A stretch of DNA of 64,000 bases. Origin: Neolewinella litorea. Its GTDB lineage: Bacteria > Bacteroidota > Bacteroidia > Chitinophagales > Saprospiraceae. The notes under the pieces were generated by a model, which did no database searches, had not been told where the DNA came from, and worked only from the letters and a program-made list of their open reading frames with translations. Location: positions 186,501 through 250,500 of the forward strand of contig NZ_SRSF01000001.1 in the NCBI RefSeq assembly GCF_004803465.1, in the 5' to 3' direction. Made by a program: the position numbers and the translations under genes. Positions within the stretch are counted from its first letter, which is position 1. Every line of letters begins with the position of its first letter. Shown here in pieces: positions 48,353 through 56,679 of the stretch.

Positions 48353-48464
48353 ATTACGGACGAGACATACCCCCGTCAGATCCCGGAATTACGCGGAGGC
48401 CAAATTCCCGAACAATGAAAGTCTGTGAATTGGCCAACGCGAACCATTGTCGGGCGATGGTGGG

Positions 48465-49274
48465 TTACGCCCCCCGCAGGACCGGCCCGCGCTCACCTTT
48501 TCGGAAGTCGCCCGGCAGCTGACCGGTGATGCGCTTGAAATCTTTGATGAAGTGTGCCTGGTCGTAGTACCCGCAGTGGTATGCCACGCTGGTCAGGTCC
48601 AGATGCGGGTTGTTTTCCAGGGTGCGAATTACCCGGTTGATACGCACGAGCTTCAGGTATTGCTTCGGTGAAATACCGATCTCCCGGCGAAACCTGCGTT
48701 GCAGCTGCCGCTGACTGATGCAGACCTGTTCTGATATTTCCTTGATGCTGTGTTGCGGACCGTGCCGCATAAGAGCGGCCGAGCGGGCTACGTAACTGGT
48801 TGGAGCAGCTGGGTGATGCAGGCACTTTGCGAGATAGGCTTCCGCCAGGGCGACCATCGCCGTTGGGCATTTTTCCTCTCGGATTCGTTCGCAGAGTTCT
48901 CGGAAGCCGGCTCCGAATATCAGGTCGCTGTTCTCGTAGCCATCGATCAATTTCTCTCCCGGTAGCTGGAAAAGAGTAAACAGCGCTTCCGGGTGGAGAC
49001 GAATCGAAAAGACCGGCACGGGTTCGTTGAACTGCACGCGGAACCTGGAGCTGAAGAGGCCGATTAGCATGAAATCCGGTGTTCGCTCGACCCCCATTCC
49101 GAAGGGGAGTTTGCAAAACCGATCTTCAAGATGAATGATTACCTCGGGGCACCCGTTGGGCACGATCTCAATTACCGCCTCCTCGGCGGCGACGGTGTTG
49201 AACACCCCGAAAGTATAGCAGGCCACGAAAGGCGCGAGCGCGGGGCTGGGCGGGTATTCGGATACGGAGATCAT
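48465..49274 (-). CDS. AraC-family transcriptional regulator
   Basis: 269 residues. The N-terminal 140 residues are a sensor of the DUF6597 type, with PNGCPEVIIHLEDRF and RLHPEALFTLFQLPG. The C-terminal AraC helix-turn-helix pair starts near residue 170: HSIKEISEQVCISQRQLQRRFRREIGISPKQYLKLVRI, then LTSVAYHCGYYDQAHFIKDFKRITGQLPGDFRKG. It probably controls a neighbouring gene, but no operator was identified. The convergent VOC gene and the upstream MBL gene are the nearest candidates. Confidence 0.9.
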   Translation of the reverse strand: MISVSEYPPSPALAPFVACYTFGVFNTVAAEEAVIEIVPNGCPEVIIHLEDRFCKLPFGMGVERTPDFMLIGLFSSRFRVQFNEPVPVFSIRLHPEALFTLFQLPGEKLIDGYENSDLIFGAGFRELCERIREEKCPTAMVALAEAYLAKCLHHPAAPTSYVARSAALMRHGPQHSIKEISEQVCISQRQLQRRFRREIGISPKQYLKLVRINRVIRTLENNPHLDLTSVAYHCGYYDQAHFIKDFKRITGQLPGDFRKGERGPVLRGA

Positions 49275-49324
49275 GAGGCATTGGGTACGAGGAAGATACG
49301 GTTACTTCTTCGATCCATTTTACC

Positions 49325-50077
49325 TCAATTCGACGGCGCCGTTACGGACGAAGGGGTGGATTCCCACACCGAACGCAGCACGCTATCCAGGTCCAATAAG
49401 GTCTGTCGGCAATCACCGTTATACGACGAACCGTGCATGATCGCCAGCGTGTTGGGATTGAGATCCGCCAGCTCCTGGATGATGGCCTTCGTCCGTGCGG
49501 TGTAGGGACAGTAGCCCATCAGCGGCCCCTGCTCGAAATCAAGGATCGATTTATGGTGAAGGGAAAGGACATCAGAATCGGTCAGTGGCTTAACGGCGCC
49601 GTTCTGGTGAAGTATGTCTGAACACAACAAGGTTCCCTGGGTCTCCTCGAAAAGCACGCCGGCGTCCCACCCGTGGGGCAGGTGCGGGGTGCGTATGAAG
49701 CGGTAGCGGTTTTGTCCGGTGGTGAAGGTCGCACCGTCCTTGAGGGCCAGCGCGGGGCGGTCGGAGAAATCCCCCAGGTTGACCAGGGCGCCCACTTCAC
49801 TGCACACCGGGGTAGCGTGCGGGGCCACTTTCAGCCAGTCGTTGAGGGCTCCGCATTCATCAACCTCGAAATGACTGAAGCCGATCCACCGCAGGGTAGC
49901 GGGGTCGATGAGCTTCCTGACGGCTTCGTACACCAGCGGAAACATCTTCCGCATGCCCGTGTGATAGAGCATGGGTTCGTCGTCCTTGAGCAGGAAGTGG
50001 TTGAACTGGAGATCCATCTCGGGCACATAGACGGAGATCCGGTACACATCCGGCGCAATTTCCGATACGTGGGTCAT
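49325..50077 (-). CDS. MBL-fold protein with oxygen-binding diiron (ODP-type) motif
   Basis: 250 residues from ATG 50077; 28 upstream codons were dropped as they lack family features. The metal motif is GFSHFEVDECGAL, which is the HxExD pattern of flavodiiron and ODP proteins instead of the HxHxDH of hydrolases. HLPHGWDAGV, LCSDILHQNG and IMHGSSYNGD supply the other ligands. There is no flavodoxin or rubredoxin domain, so it is a stand-alone oxygen or NO-binding or sensing protein. Its start is 247 nt upstream of the intrinsic terminator entry. Confidence 0.82.
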   Translation of the reverse strand: MTHVSEIAPDVYRISVYVPEMDLQFNHFLLKDDEPMLYHTGMRKMFPLVYEAVRKLIDPATLRWIGFSHFEVDECGALNDWLKVAPHATPVCSEVGALVNLGDFSDRPALALKDGATFTTGQNRYRFIRTPHLPHGWDAGVLFEETQGTLLCSDILHQNGAVKPLTDSDVLSLHHKSILDFEQGPLMGYCPYTARTKAIIQELADLNPNTLAIMHGSSYNGDCRQTLLDLDSVLRSVWESTPSSVTAPSN

Positions 50078-50446
50078 GGTACAGGCAGTTTGATGAGTGA
50101 GGTACCTAAGATCGGATAAGCAGTCCGGCGATGATTGTAAAAAACCGACATCCCACGGCAACCCGCCATAACCTCAATGGCCCATAAACTACCATGGTAA
50201 GCCCTTTTGCCGATCGATCCGGCGCGCGGCAACAGGAAAACCCTAAAGCAAAGGACACATATTACTCAGCCAGTAATTTCACAAATTGAAATTTTGCATA
50301 AAAAAACCGGTAGCCGTGAGCAGCCGAGATGCCTTGGCATATTGACCACCCCCGGCTACCGGTTCATGATTGTGTCGCGAAAAGCGGAAGGCTATAAGAT
50401 TTCGGTGATTACTCATTTAGCCGTTCGCTGACCACGATAGCTGGTA
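50078..50446. other. Intergenic interval with a minus-strand terminator
   Basis: About 370 bp between the MBL gene start and the Gfo/Idh gene stop. The only strong element is the hairpin listed next. Short open frames on the plus strand lack family patterns and were not called. Confidence 0.65.
50301..50364 (-). terminator. Intrinsic terminator of the DUF1080-Gfo/Idh pair
   Basis: AACCGGTAGCCG (50305-50316) and its exact reverse complement (50353-50364) form a 12-bp stem. The 36-nt loop contains a second small hairpin, ATGCC and GGCAT (about 50329-50340). Read on the minus strand the stem is followed by seven T residues (50307-50301), 83 nt past the Gfo/Idh stop. Confidence 0.7.
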
Positions 50447-51793
50447 CTAGACCTTGCGATAATTGCCTTCCAGATACGTATTGGCTTCCTCCTCGTCGAA
50501 ACGGCCGGAGCCGGCATTCCAGTGCAGGGTTTGTCCAGGGAAGCGTCCGGCTACCGTACCGAGCAGGATGACCTCCGTCAGGCGGGCGGAATAGCTGAAG
50601 GGGGCGCTGCATGTGCCCTTTCCCAAACAGGCATCTACGAACTGGTGGTAATGCTTGGGGCTTTCCGTCTCGTAGTTGCGTATGGGGGTTCCGAGTTGGA
50701 GGGCTTGGGCGGCGGCTGCTATTTCACTGGTAATATCCTGGTACGCGCCGTCGACGATCATACGGGGCTCCTGCATGAAGTGGGGCAGCAACAGGCGACC
50801 CTTTTCACCCACGAATACCGCGCCCTGGTCGGGCAATTCCTCACCGTTCGGCAGCGCCAGTTCAGGGTGCTCGGCCGGCGCGCCGGGGCCGTCGTACCAG
50901 ACCCACTTGAGGCTGTCCGCGGTAAAGGGCGTGGAGGGGAATTCATAGGTCACCAGGTTGTTTTCCGGGAAGCCGTAACCGGTCGGGGGGCGGCATTCGT
51001 TCATCACCGTCCGGGGAACGTCGAGTTGCAGGGCATTGTAGGGCGTGTCGAAGATGTGTACGCCCATATCGCCGAGGGTGCCGCAGCCGTAATCAACGAT
51101 CTGCCGCCAGTTGCTGGGGTGGTAGCGCCCTTCCACGTATTTGCGCTCCGGCGCGGTACCCAGCCAAAGGTTCCAGTCCAGACCGGCGGGGATTGGATCG
51201 CTGGTGGTCGGGGCAGGTCCGTTGTAGCCCCAGTTCTTGGGCGACCAGGCGCGCACGGTGTGGACCTTGCCCACGATGCCCGACTGGATCAATTGCGTAG
51301 CCAGGCGGTAGTCGTAGAAGGAATGCACCTGGATACCCATCTGGGTTACCAGTTTCTTTTCCCGCGCCACGCGGGCCATCTCGCGGGCTTCCGATACATG
51401 GTGCGCCAGGGGTTTCTGGCAGTAAACGGGCTTATCCATCTCCATGGCCATGAGGGAAGCCGGGGCATGGGTGTGGTCGGGGGTGGCTACGATCACCGCG
51501 TCGATCTCATCGCCCATCTCCCGGAGCATGGTCCGGTAGTCGACGAAGGTTTTGGCCTGCGGATGCTTGGCGTGGGCGGCGGTGAGCAGTTTGGAATCTA
51601 CGTCGCAAAGGGCCACTACGTCCACGGCGGGGTGGGAGGCAATGGCCCGCATGTCCTCCGTACCCTGGTATCCCAGGCCGATGTGGGCGGTGCGGAGCCG
51701 GTCCTTGCTGCCGCCGCGGGAGGTGGCGCAACCGGGCAGCATCAGGGTGGCCGCGAGTGCCGTACTGCTCTGGATAAATGTTCTTCTTTTCAT
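50447..51793 (-). CDS. Gfo/Idh/MocA-family oxidoreductase, exported lipoprotein
   Basis: 448 residues from ATG 51793. The signal is twin-arginine-like, KRRTFIQSS, with lipobox LPGC, so it is exported folded and lipidated. The Rossmann region is RTAHIGLGYQGTEDMR, then ALCDVD and VIVATPDHTHAPASL. The EKP-like catalytic segment is YCQKPLAHHVSEAREM. The C-terminal domain includes YGCGTLGDMGVHIFDTPYNAL. These enzymes oxidise or reduce a sugar carbon with NAD(P). It starts 40 nt after the DUF1080 stop on the same strand and is probably co-transcribed. Confidence 0.9.
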   Translation of the reverse strand: MKRRTFIQSSTALAATLMLPGCATSRGGSKDRLRTAHIGLGYQGTEDMRAIASHPAVDVVALCDVDSKLLTAAHAKHPQAKTFVDYRTMLREMGDEIDAVIVATPDHTHAPASLMAMEMDKPVYCQKPLAHHVSEAREMARVAREKKLVTQMGIQVHSFYDYRLATQLIQSGIVGKVHTVRAWSPKNWGYNGPAPTTSDPIPAGLDWNLWLGTAPERKYVEGRYHPSNWRQIVDYGCGTLGDMGVHIFDTPYNALQLDVPRTVMNECRPPTGYGFPENNLVTYEFPSTPFTADSLKWVWYDGPGAPAEHPELALPNGEELPDQGAVFVGEKGRLLLPHFMQEPRMIVDGAYQDITSEIAAAAQALQLGTPIRNYETESPKHYHQFVDACLGKGTCSAPFSYSARLTEVILLGTVAGRFPGQTLHWNAGSGRFDEEEANTYLEGNYRKV

Positions 51794-51833
51794 GATCGGG
51801 AATGTCTGAATTTGGAATGGATGAAAGGCGGGA

Positions 51834-52592
51834 CTACAGTTCCCGAATGCGGATGTTGCGGAACCAGAGCGGACTGCCATGATCCTGCAGGGCAATGTAG
51901 CCAGTGCGGAATTTGCCGTAATCCGGGGCGTTCTTCCACTTGCCGGAATCGCGCTTGGCCTGCCAGTCGTCGGACCACGGCTCAAAGCTGAGGAGCATTT
52001 CTCCGTTAAGCCAGTACTCGGCCCGTTCCGGGGTGAAGACGATTCGGCTGGAGTTCCACTCGCCGGCGGGGTTCAGTTTCTTCTTGGTGGTGTCGGGGGT
52101 ATACATGGCGTAGTCGGCCCCGGTACGCTGCCAGTCTTGCAGTTGCTCGGGGTGTTCGGCTCCGAACTGGCTGTTGTAGCCCGTCAGATCGTGGATATCG
52201 GCGTAGCCCTTGTCGTCGATGAGCTGGTATTCGGGTGCGATCAGGGAGGGGCTGTCGTAGCCTTCCTTCACGTGGTAGAAAATACCGCTGTTGCCGCCCG
52301 GGGGGATTTTCCACTCGAGTTCGAGCTCGAAGTTGTCGAACTCCCGTTCACCGTATATGATGTCGCGTCCCCCGGTGTAGTCCTGCTCCAGTTCCACTTC
52401 GGTATCGAATTGCAGCACGCCGTCGCGGACCACCCAGCCGGGGGGCATTTCCTCGGCGTTGTAGCCGCGCCAGCCGTCGGTGGTCGTCCCGTCGAACAGG
52501 CTGATCCAGCCGTCGTTGTCATCGGTTGTATTGCGGCTGGCGCAGGTGCAGAGGGCCAGGGCCAGGGGGATCAATAAAAGCAGGTTTTTCAT
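51834..52592 (-). CDS. DUF1080 (3-keto-glycoside hydrolase-like) lipoprotein
   Basis: 252 residues from ATG 52592. Lipobox near CTCAS gives a lipidated Cys. The DUF1080 beta-jellyroll has SLFDGTTTDGWRGYN, GWVVRDGVLQFDTE, FELELEWKIPPGGNSGIFYHV, LNPAGEWNSSRIVFT and GYIALQDHGSPLWFRNIRI. Members act on 3-keto-glycosides made by Gfo/Idh-type oxidoreductases, and this gene lies just ahead of one. Together they probably handle a glycoside by the oxidation-elimination route. Which glycoside is not evident. Confidence 0.88.
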   Translation of the reverse strand: MKNLLLLIPLALALCTCASRNTTDDNDGWISLFDGTTTDGWRGYNAEEMPPGWVVRDGVLQFDTEVELEQDYTGGRDIIYGEREFDNFELELEWKIPPGGNSGIFYHVKEGYDSPSLIAPEYQLIDDKGYADIHDLTGYNSQFGAEHPEQLQDWQRTGADYAMYTPDTTKKKLNPAGEWNSSRIVFTPERAEYWLNGEMLLSFEPWSDDWQAKRDSGKWKNAPDYGKFRTGYIALQDHGSPLWFRNIRIREL

Positions 52593-52739
52593 AGGCAATG
52601 ATCGCAGGGTATATTGTGCAAGTATCGGTGAGAGCGCGTCACCGGGGCGCACTGGCTAAGGTAATACCCCTTGCAGGAACCGCCGAACACCCGGCGATCA
52701 GTATTCGTACCTAAACTTAACCACCTACCTACTTACCCT

Positions 52740-53102
52740 ATGAAGAGCGCAAAACAGATCGTCGAAGAATGGCTGGTTCACTTTAACCGAGGCGATGCCG
52801 ACGCCCTGGCCGACCTGTACCACCAGGACGCCGTCAACCACCAGGTCGCCAACCTGCCCATCCAGGGCAAGCAGGCCATCCGTGAACTGTTTGCCTACGA
52901 GTTCAGCACCGCGGAAATGATATGCGAACCGGTCCAGATGTTTGAGAGCGGAGAATGGGTAATCATGGAATGGAAGGACCCCCTGGGTCTCCTGGGTTCG
53001 GGCTTCTTCCACATCCAGGACGGCAAGATCAGGTTGCAACGGGGATACTGGGACAAGCTATCGTTCCTGCGCATGCACGGTATGCCGCTGCCGACCCAGT
53101 AG
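52740..53102 (+). CDS. SnoaL/NTF2-like small protein
   Basis: 120 residues from ATG 52740; the extra in-frame codons before it (from 52671) look untranslated. The cone-shaped NTF2-like fold is indicated by VEEWLVHFNRGDADALADLYHQDAVNHQVAN, IQGKQAIRELF, ICEPVQMFESGEWVIMEWKD and FFHIQDGKIRLQRGYWD. Such proteins act as small isomerases, hydrolases or ligand binders. No partner is clear: the neighbours are the divergent DUF1080 gene and, 182 nt later, the methyltransferase. Confidence 0.85.
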   Translation: MKSAKQIVEEWLVHFNRGDADALADLYHQDAVNHQVANLPIQGKQAIRELFAYEFSTAEMICEPVQMFESGEWVIMEWKDPLGLLGSGFFHIQDGKIRLQRGYWDKLSFLRMHGMPLPTQ

Positions 53103-53284
53103 TCGGATTTGCCGGCACCGGCGCGCCGCCGCCCCGGGCCCCTCGGTTTGCATAGGGGTTGGACACGACCTATATTTCAGTGAGAGCCGCCGGGAAAAAA
53201 GCCCGTCCGGCTGGATGGATTCGGTACCAATAACGCGTGTCGGGATCCCATACATCTAAGCACTGAGAACAACCCTCCCGCTAT

Positions 53285-54316
53285 ATGTCGACTATCCCCC
53301 ACGTCGCTCCCGACCGTATCCTGCAAACCGGATTCGGTTTTTGGGCGTCCAAGGTCCTGCTGTCCGCCGTCGAAATGGACCTGTTTTCCCACCTGGCCGA
53401 TGGGCCCCGGCCCGTCAACGAATTGCGGGAAGCGCTCGGCCTGCACCAGCGTTCCCTGTACGATTACCTGGATGCCCTGGTAGCACTGGGCTTCCTGCGA
53501 CGCAAGGGACTGAAGGAAGGCGCCACCTACGCCAATGCGCCGGATGTTGACCACTATCTGGTCCGCGGAAAACCCGGCTACATCGGCGGTATGCTGCAGA
53601 TGGCCAACCACCGGCTTTACCCCTTCTGGGGCAATCTGGAAGAGGCACTCCGCACCGGGGAACCCCAAAACGAGATCAAGGAGGGGGAGAAAACACTGTT
53701 TGAGGCCGTCTACGCCAATCCCGATACGCTGCGGGAGTTTGCCGCCGCCATGGCGGGATTCCAGATTCCGAATTTTCTGTTCCTGGCGCAGAGCTTCGAC
53801 TTTTCGAACCTAGAGAAGTACTGTGATGTCGGCGGGGCCGACGGCACCTGTGCCTGTATCCTGGCGGACCGCCATGAGCACCTGGACTGCGTCACTTTCG
53901 ATCTGCCGGAACTCGCGCCCATCGCGCAGGAGAACATTAGGGCCCGCGGGATGGAGGGCCGGGTGGAGGTGCGGTCGGGAAACTTCTTTGTAGACAAATT
54001 GCCCCACGCCGATGTTATCACTATGGGAAACGTCCTGCACGACTGGAGTACGGAAGAAAAGTTGACGCTGATTTCCAAAGCCCACGACGCCTTGTCGACC
54101 GGTGGTGCCCTCATCGTTATTGAAAATATCATCGATGATCAGCGCCGGGAAAACGTCTTCGGACTACTGATGAGCCTGAATATGCTCATTGAGACGCCGC
54201 AGGGTTTTGACTACTCTTATAGCGATTTCCGCTCCTGGGCAGACCAGGCGGGCTTCCGTCGGACTGATCTTATCCCCCTCGCCGGACCGACGAGTGCGGC
54301 GGTGGCCTACAAATGA
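53285..54316 (+). CDS. SAM-dependent O-methyltransferase-like protein (acetylserotonin-methyltransferase family)
   Basis: 343 residues. The N-terminal dimerisation domain has a winged helix: GFWASKVLLSAVEMDLFSHL, LREALGLHQRSLYDYLDALVALGFLRR. The methyltransferase domain holds the SAM motif DVGGADGTCACILA (normally GGGxGxL; here GGADG), CVTFDLPELAPIAQENI, DVITMGNVLHDW and ALIVIENIIDD. The GGGTG-type loop is slightly altered. It could methylate a small phenol or indole, but substrate is unknown. The downstream gene is the broken GAF gene. Confidence 0.82.
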   Translation: MSTIPHVAPDRILQTGFGFWASKVLLSAVEMDLFSHLADGPRPVNELREALGLHQRSLYDYLDALVALGFLRRKGLKEGATYANAPDVDHYLVRGKPGYIGGMLQMANHRLYPFWGNLEEALRTGEPQNEIKEGEKTLFEAVYANPDTLREFAAAMAGFQIPNFLFLAQSFDFSNLEKYCDVGGADGTCACILADRHEHLDCVTFDLPELAPIAQENIRARGMEGRVEVRSGNFFVDKLPHADVITMGNVLHDWSTEEKLTLISKAHDALSTGGALIVIENIIDDQRRENVFGLLMSLNMLIETPQGFDYSYSDFRSWADQAGFRRTDLIPLAGPTSAAVAYK

Positions 54317-54352
54317 TCTCGGGCAAACCCGCGTGTATTTACAATACGACAT

Positions 54353-56673
54353 ATGCTCGCTGAACATCCCCTTCCCGCCAAGTTTTCCCAGACCGTTCCG
54401 TTTCATACGGAACTATCCCTGGCCGCGGTAATAGCGAAGTGGCGCGCGGAAGTACCGGAGACCGACAGCGACCGACAATTCATTGAAGAGGAGATAGCCC
54501 GATGCCCGGAAGTCCTGGAACCCATCACCGACCGGAATTTCTTTGCGGGTCGGCAGGAGTTTCTCTCCCGTCTGTTTTCTCCACTGTTGCCGGTCAAGGG
54601 ATGGATCAAATCAGCCCACTCCCTCTGTTGCCCGTTCGACCATGATCTGTTTGTGTATGCCACGGATGCCTACCGACGTTTGTACGAGTCGGATGAAGTA
54701 CGGGTAGATTCGGTCGATAGCCTCATGAATTATACCCGCATTGATGCCCGGTACTCTATGCTTACAAGAGTATCCTGAAGCAGCTCTACGGGCTGGACCT
54801 GAAAGTTGATTTGCCCATCATCTTCTCGGCCTGGAACGCCAAGCGGGGCTTGAACCGGTATTTCAAATTAACCGGGAACACCCAGTTCATTGAGGTGGTA
54901 CCCTTGGGTCCACTGCCGGACCTGCCCAGGGAACAACTGCAGAAATTGCTCGACCAGGATTTTGATCTCGAATCCTGGATGGCCGCCCTCCCGCCGGAAA
55001 ATTTTCTTTTTCGGGGAGTCACCATCACTACGCTCGTCGATATTACCATTGAGGAGGCTACGAAGCGGTTGCAGCTTTCCCTCCTTACGCGGCAGGAAAT
55101 CCCGGAGGACACCTGGATGAATAACCTGCAGCACGAACTGCGCAATCTCTTCCGGCTTCCCCACCTTCGCCTTGGCGTAGCTACCCTGCAGAAGAACGGG
55201 GAGCTCAATTTTCATTACGACCGAAAGATCTGGAACAGTCTCCTGATTCGGGATCTGGACCAATCGGATCGCGAGAATCTCCGCCATTCGATTTACCATC
55301 AAGCGATAAAAAAGGGGAAGACCGTCATCATTGAAAACCTGGGTGAAATGCACCGTGACCCGGTAGCTTCCCACCTGGTCCGGTTGGGTTACCTGAACCT
55401 GCTTTTAGCGCCCCTCATCTATGACGGGCAGGTCGTCGGTGTGCTGGAATTGTCCAATCCGGAACCTGGCGGCGTAAACGGACTCTCGCTTTTCAAGATC
55501 CGCCAGATCACGCCCATTTTCGCCAACGCGTTGAAGCGCCACGTAGAAGAATTCGAGAACAAGGTGGAAGCGGTAATGCTTGAGAAGTTTACCGCCATTC
55601 ACCCCGCGATCCAGTGGAAGTTCAGGGAAGCCGCCATCGCCCACATCGACCAAAACGGTTCGCGTCAGGTCATTACGTTCGAAAACCTGAGTCCCTTCTT
55701 TGGCTCACTGGACATACGAAATTCCTCCAAGAAACGGAACCGCGCCATCTACATGGATTTGCTGGAGAACCTGAAGGTAGCCGCCAGCATCCTGGACAAA
55801 GCCGTGTAAACGCATGCCATAGACGTGATAAAGGCCATTTCCTTCGAAATCCAGCGCAAGCAGGAGCGCATGGGGGTTCAATTTGGTACGGAAGACGAAG
55901 CGGGGCTGGGAGATTTTATCCGTCACCGCATCAATCCCATCATAGAGCACCTGGCCGGCCGGTATCCGGATGTGAGCGCAACGGCCGATAGCTATTTCAA
56001 ACGGATCGGCAGCGAATCGGGCATCTTTGACCACAACCGCCTCGCTTACGATGGTGCGCTGGAAAACCTTAACCGCAGGATTGCCCGCATGCTCGATCGG
56101 GAAGAAAAAGCGCTGCAGGAACTGGTACCGTGTTTCTTCGAGAAGTATCAGACAGACGGTATTGAATACAATATCTACCTGGGCAAGTCACTTGCTCCTC
56201 ACCTGAATTTCAACGACCTGTATATTGATAATCTTCAGTTGCGGCAGTTGATATGGACGTGCGACATTGCCTGTGCTGTCCGAAAACCCCACACGACTGC
56301 TTCAGCCGATTGTCCGCAGCCGGAAGGAATTCACCTGGACATAGCGCCCCTGGTACTGGCGTACAGCAGTCGACTGACCTTGAAATTCCAACCGGATCAA
56401 AAGCGGCTGGACGTAGATGGTTCCTACAATGTGCGGTACGAGATCGTGAAGAAGCGAATTGACAAGGCCGTGGTGAAGGATACCAAAGAGCGACTCACCC
56501 AGCCCGATCACCTCACGGTGATCTACACCCAGGATAAGGAAGCCACAGCCTACCAACGGCATTTTGAATATCTCTTCGCCCAGGGCTATATCTCCGACCA
56601 GTGGGAAATGCTGGAGCTGGAGCCCCTGCAGGGCGTAAAAGGATTGCGGGCCCTGCGCGTCCCCATTCTCTGA
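54353..56673 (+). pseudogene. GAF-domain protein gene, broken by a frameshift and an in-frame stop
   Basis: The pieces 54353-54778, about 54751-55809 and 55810-56673 read as one roughly 770-residue protein. The first piece ends in frame 2. Frame 1 resumes near 54751 (CCCGG; a third G, giving DARVLYAYKSILKQLYG, would fix it), a one-base loss. A TAA at 55807-55809 interrupts the same frame, which then continues through MIKAISFEIQRKQERMG. The middle has a GAF domain (WMNNLQHELRNLFRLPHLRLG to GVLELSNPEPGG). The last piece ends YEIVKKRIDKAVVKDTKERLT and DQWEMLELEPLQGVKGLRALRVP. Whether these are real mutations or sequencing errors is unresolved. Confidence 0.7.
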
Positions 56674-56679
56674 CTCTCT

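Noticed and set aside
50522-51991. Long plus-strand open frame over the Gfo/Idh gene
   Set aside because: Antisense shadow of a complete oxidoreductase gene.
53103-53284. Possible hairpin near 53190-53215 (AGCCG with CGGCT)
   Set aside because: Weak stem with mismatches, no clear T-run and no positional logic.
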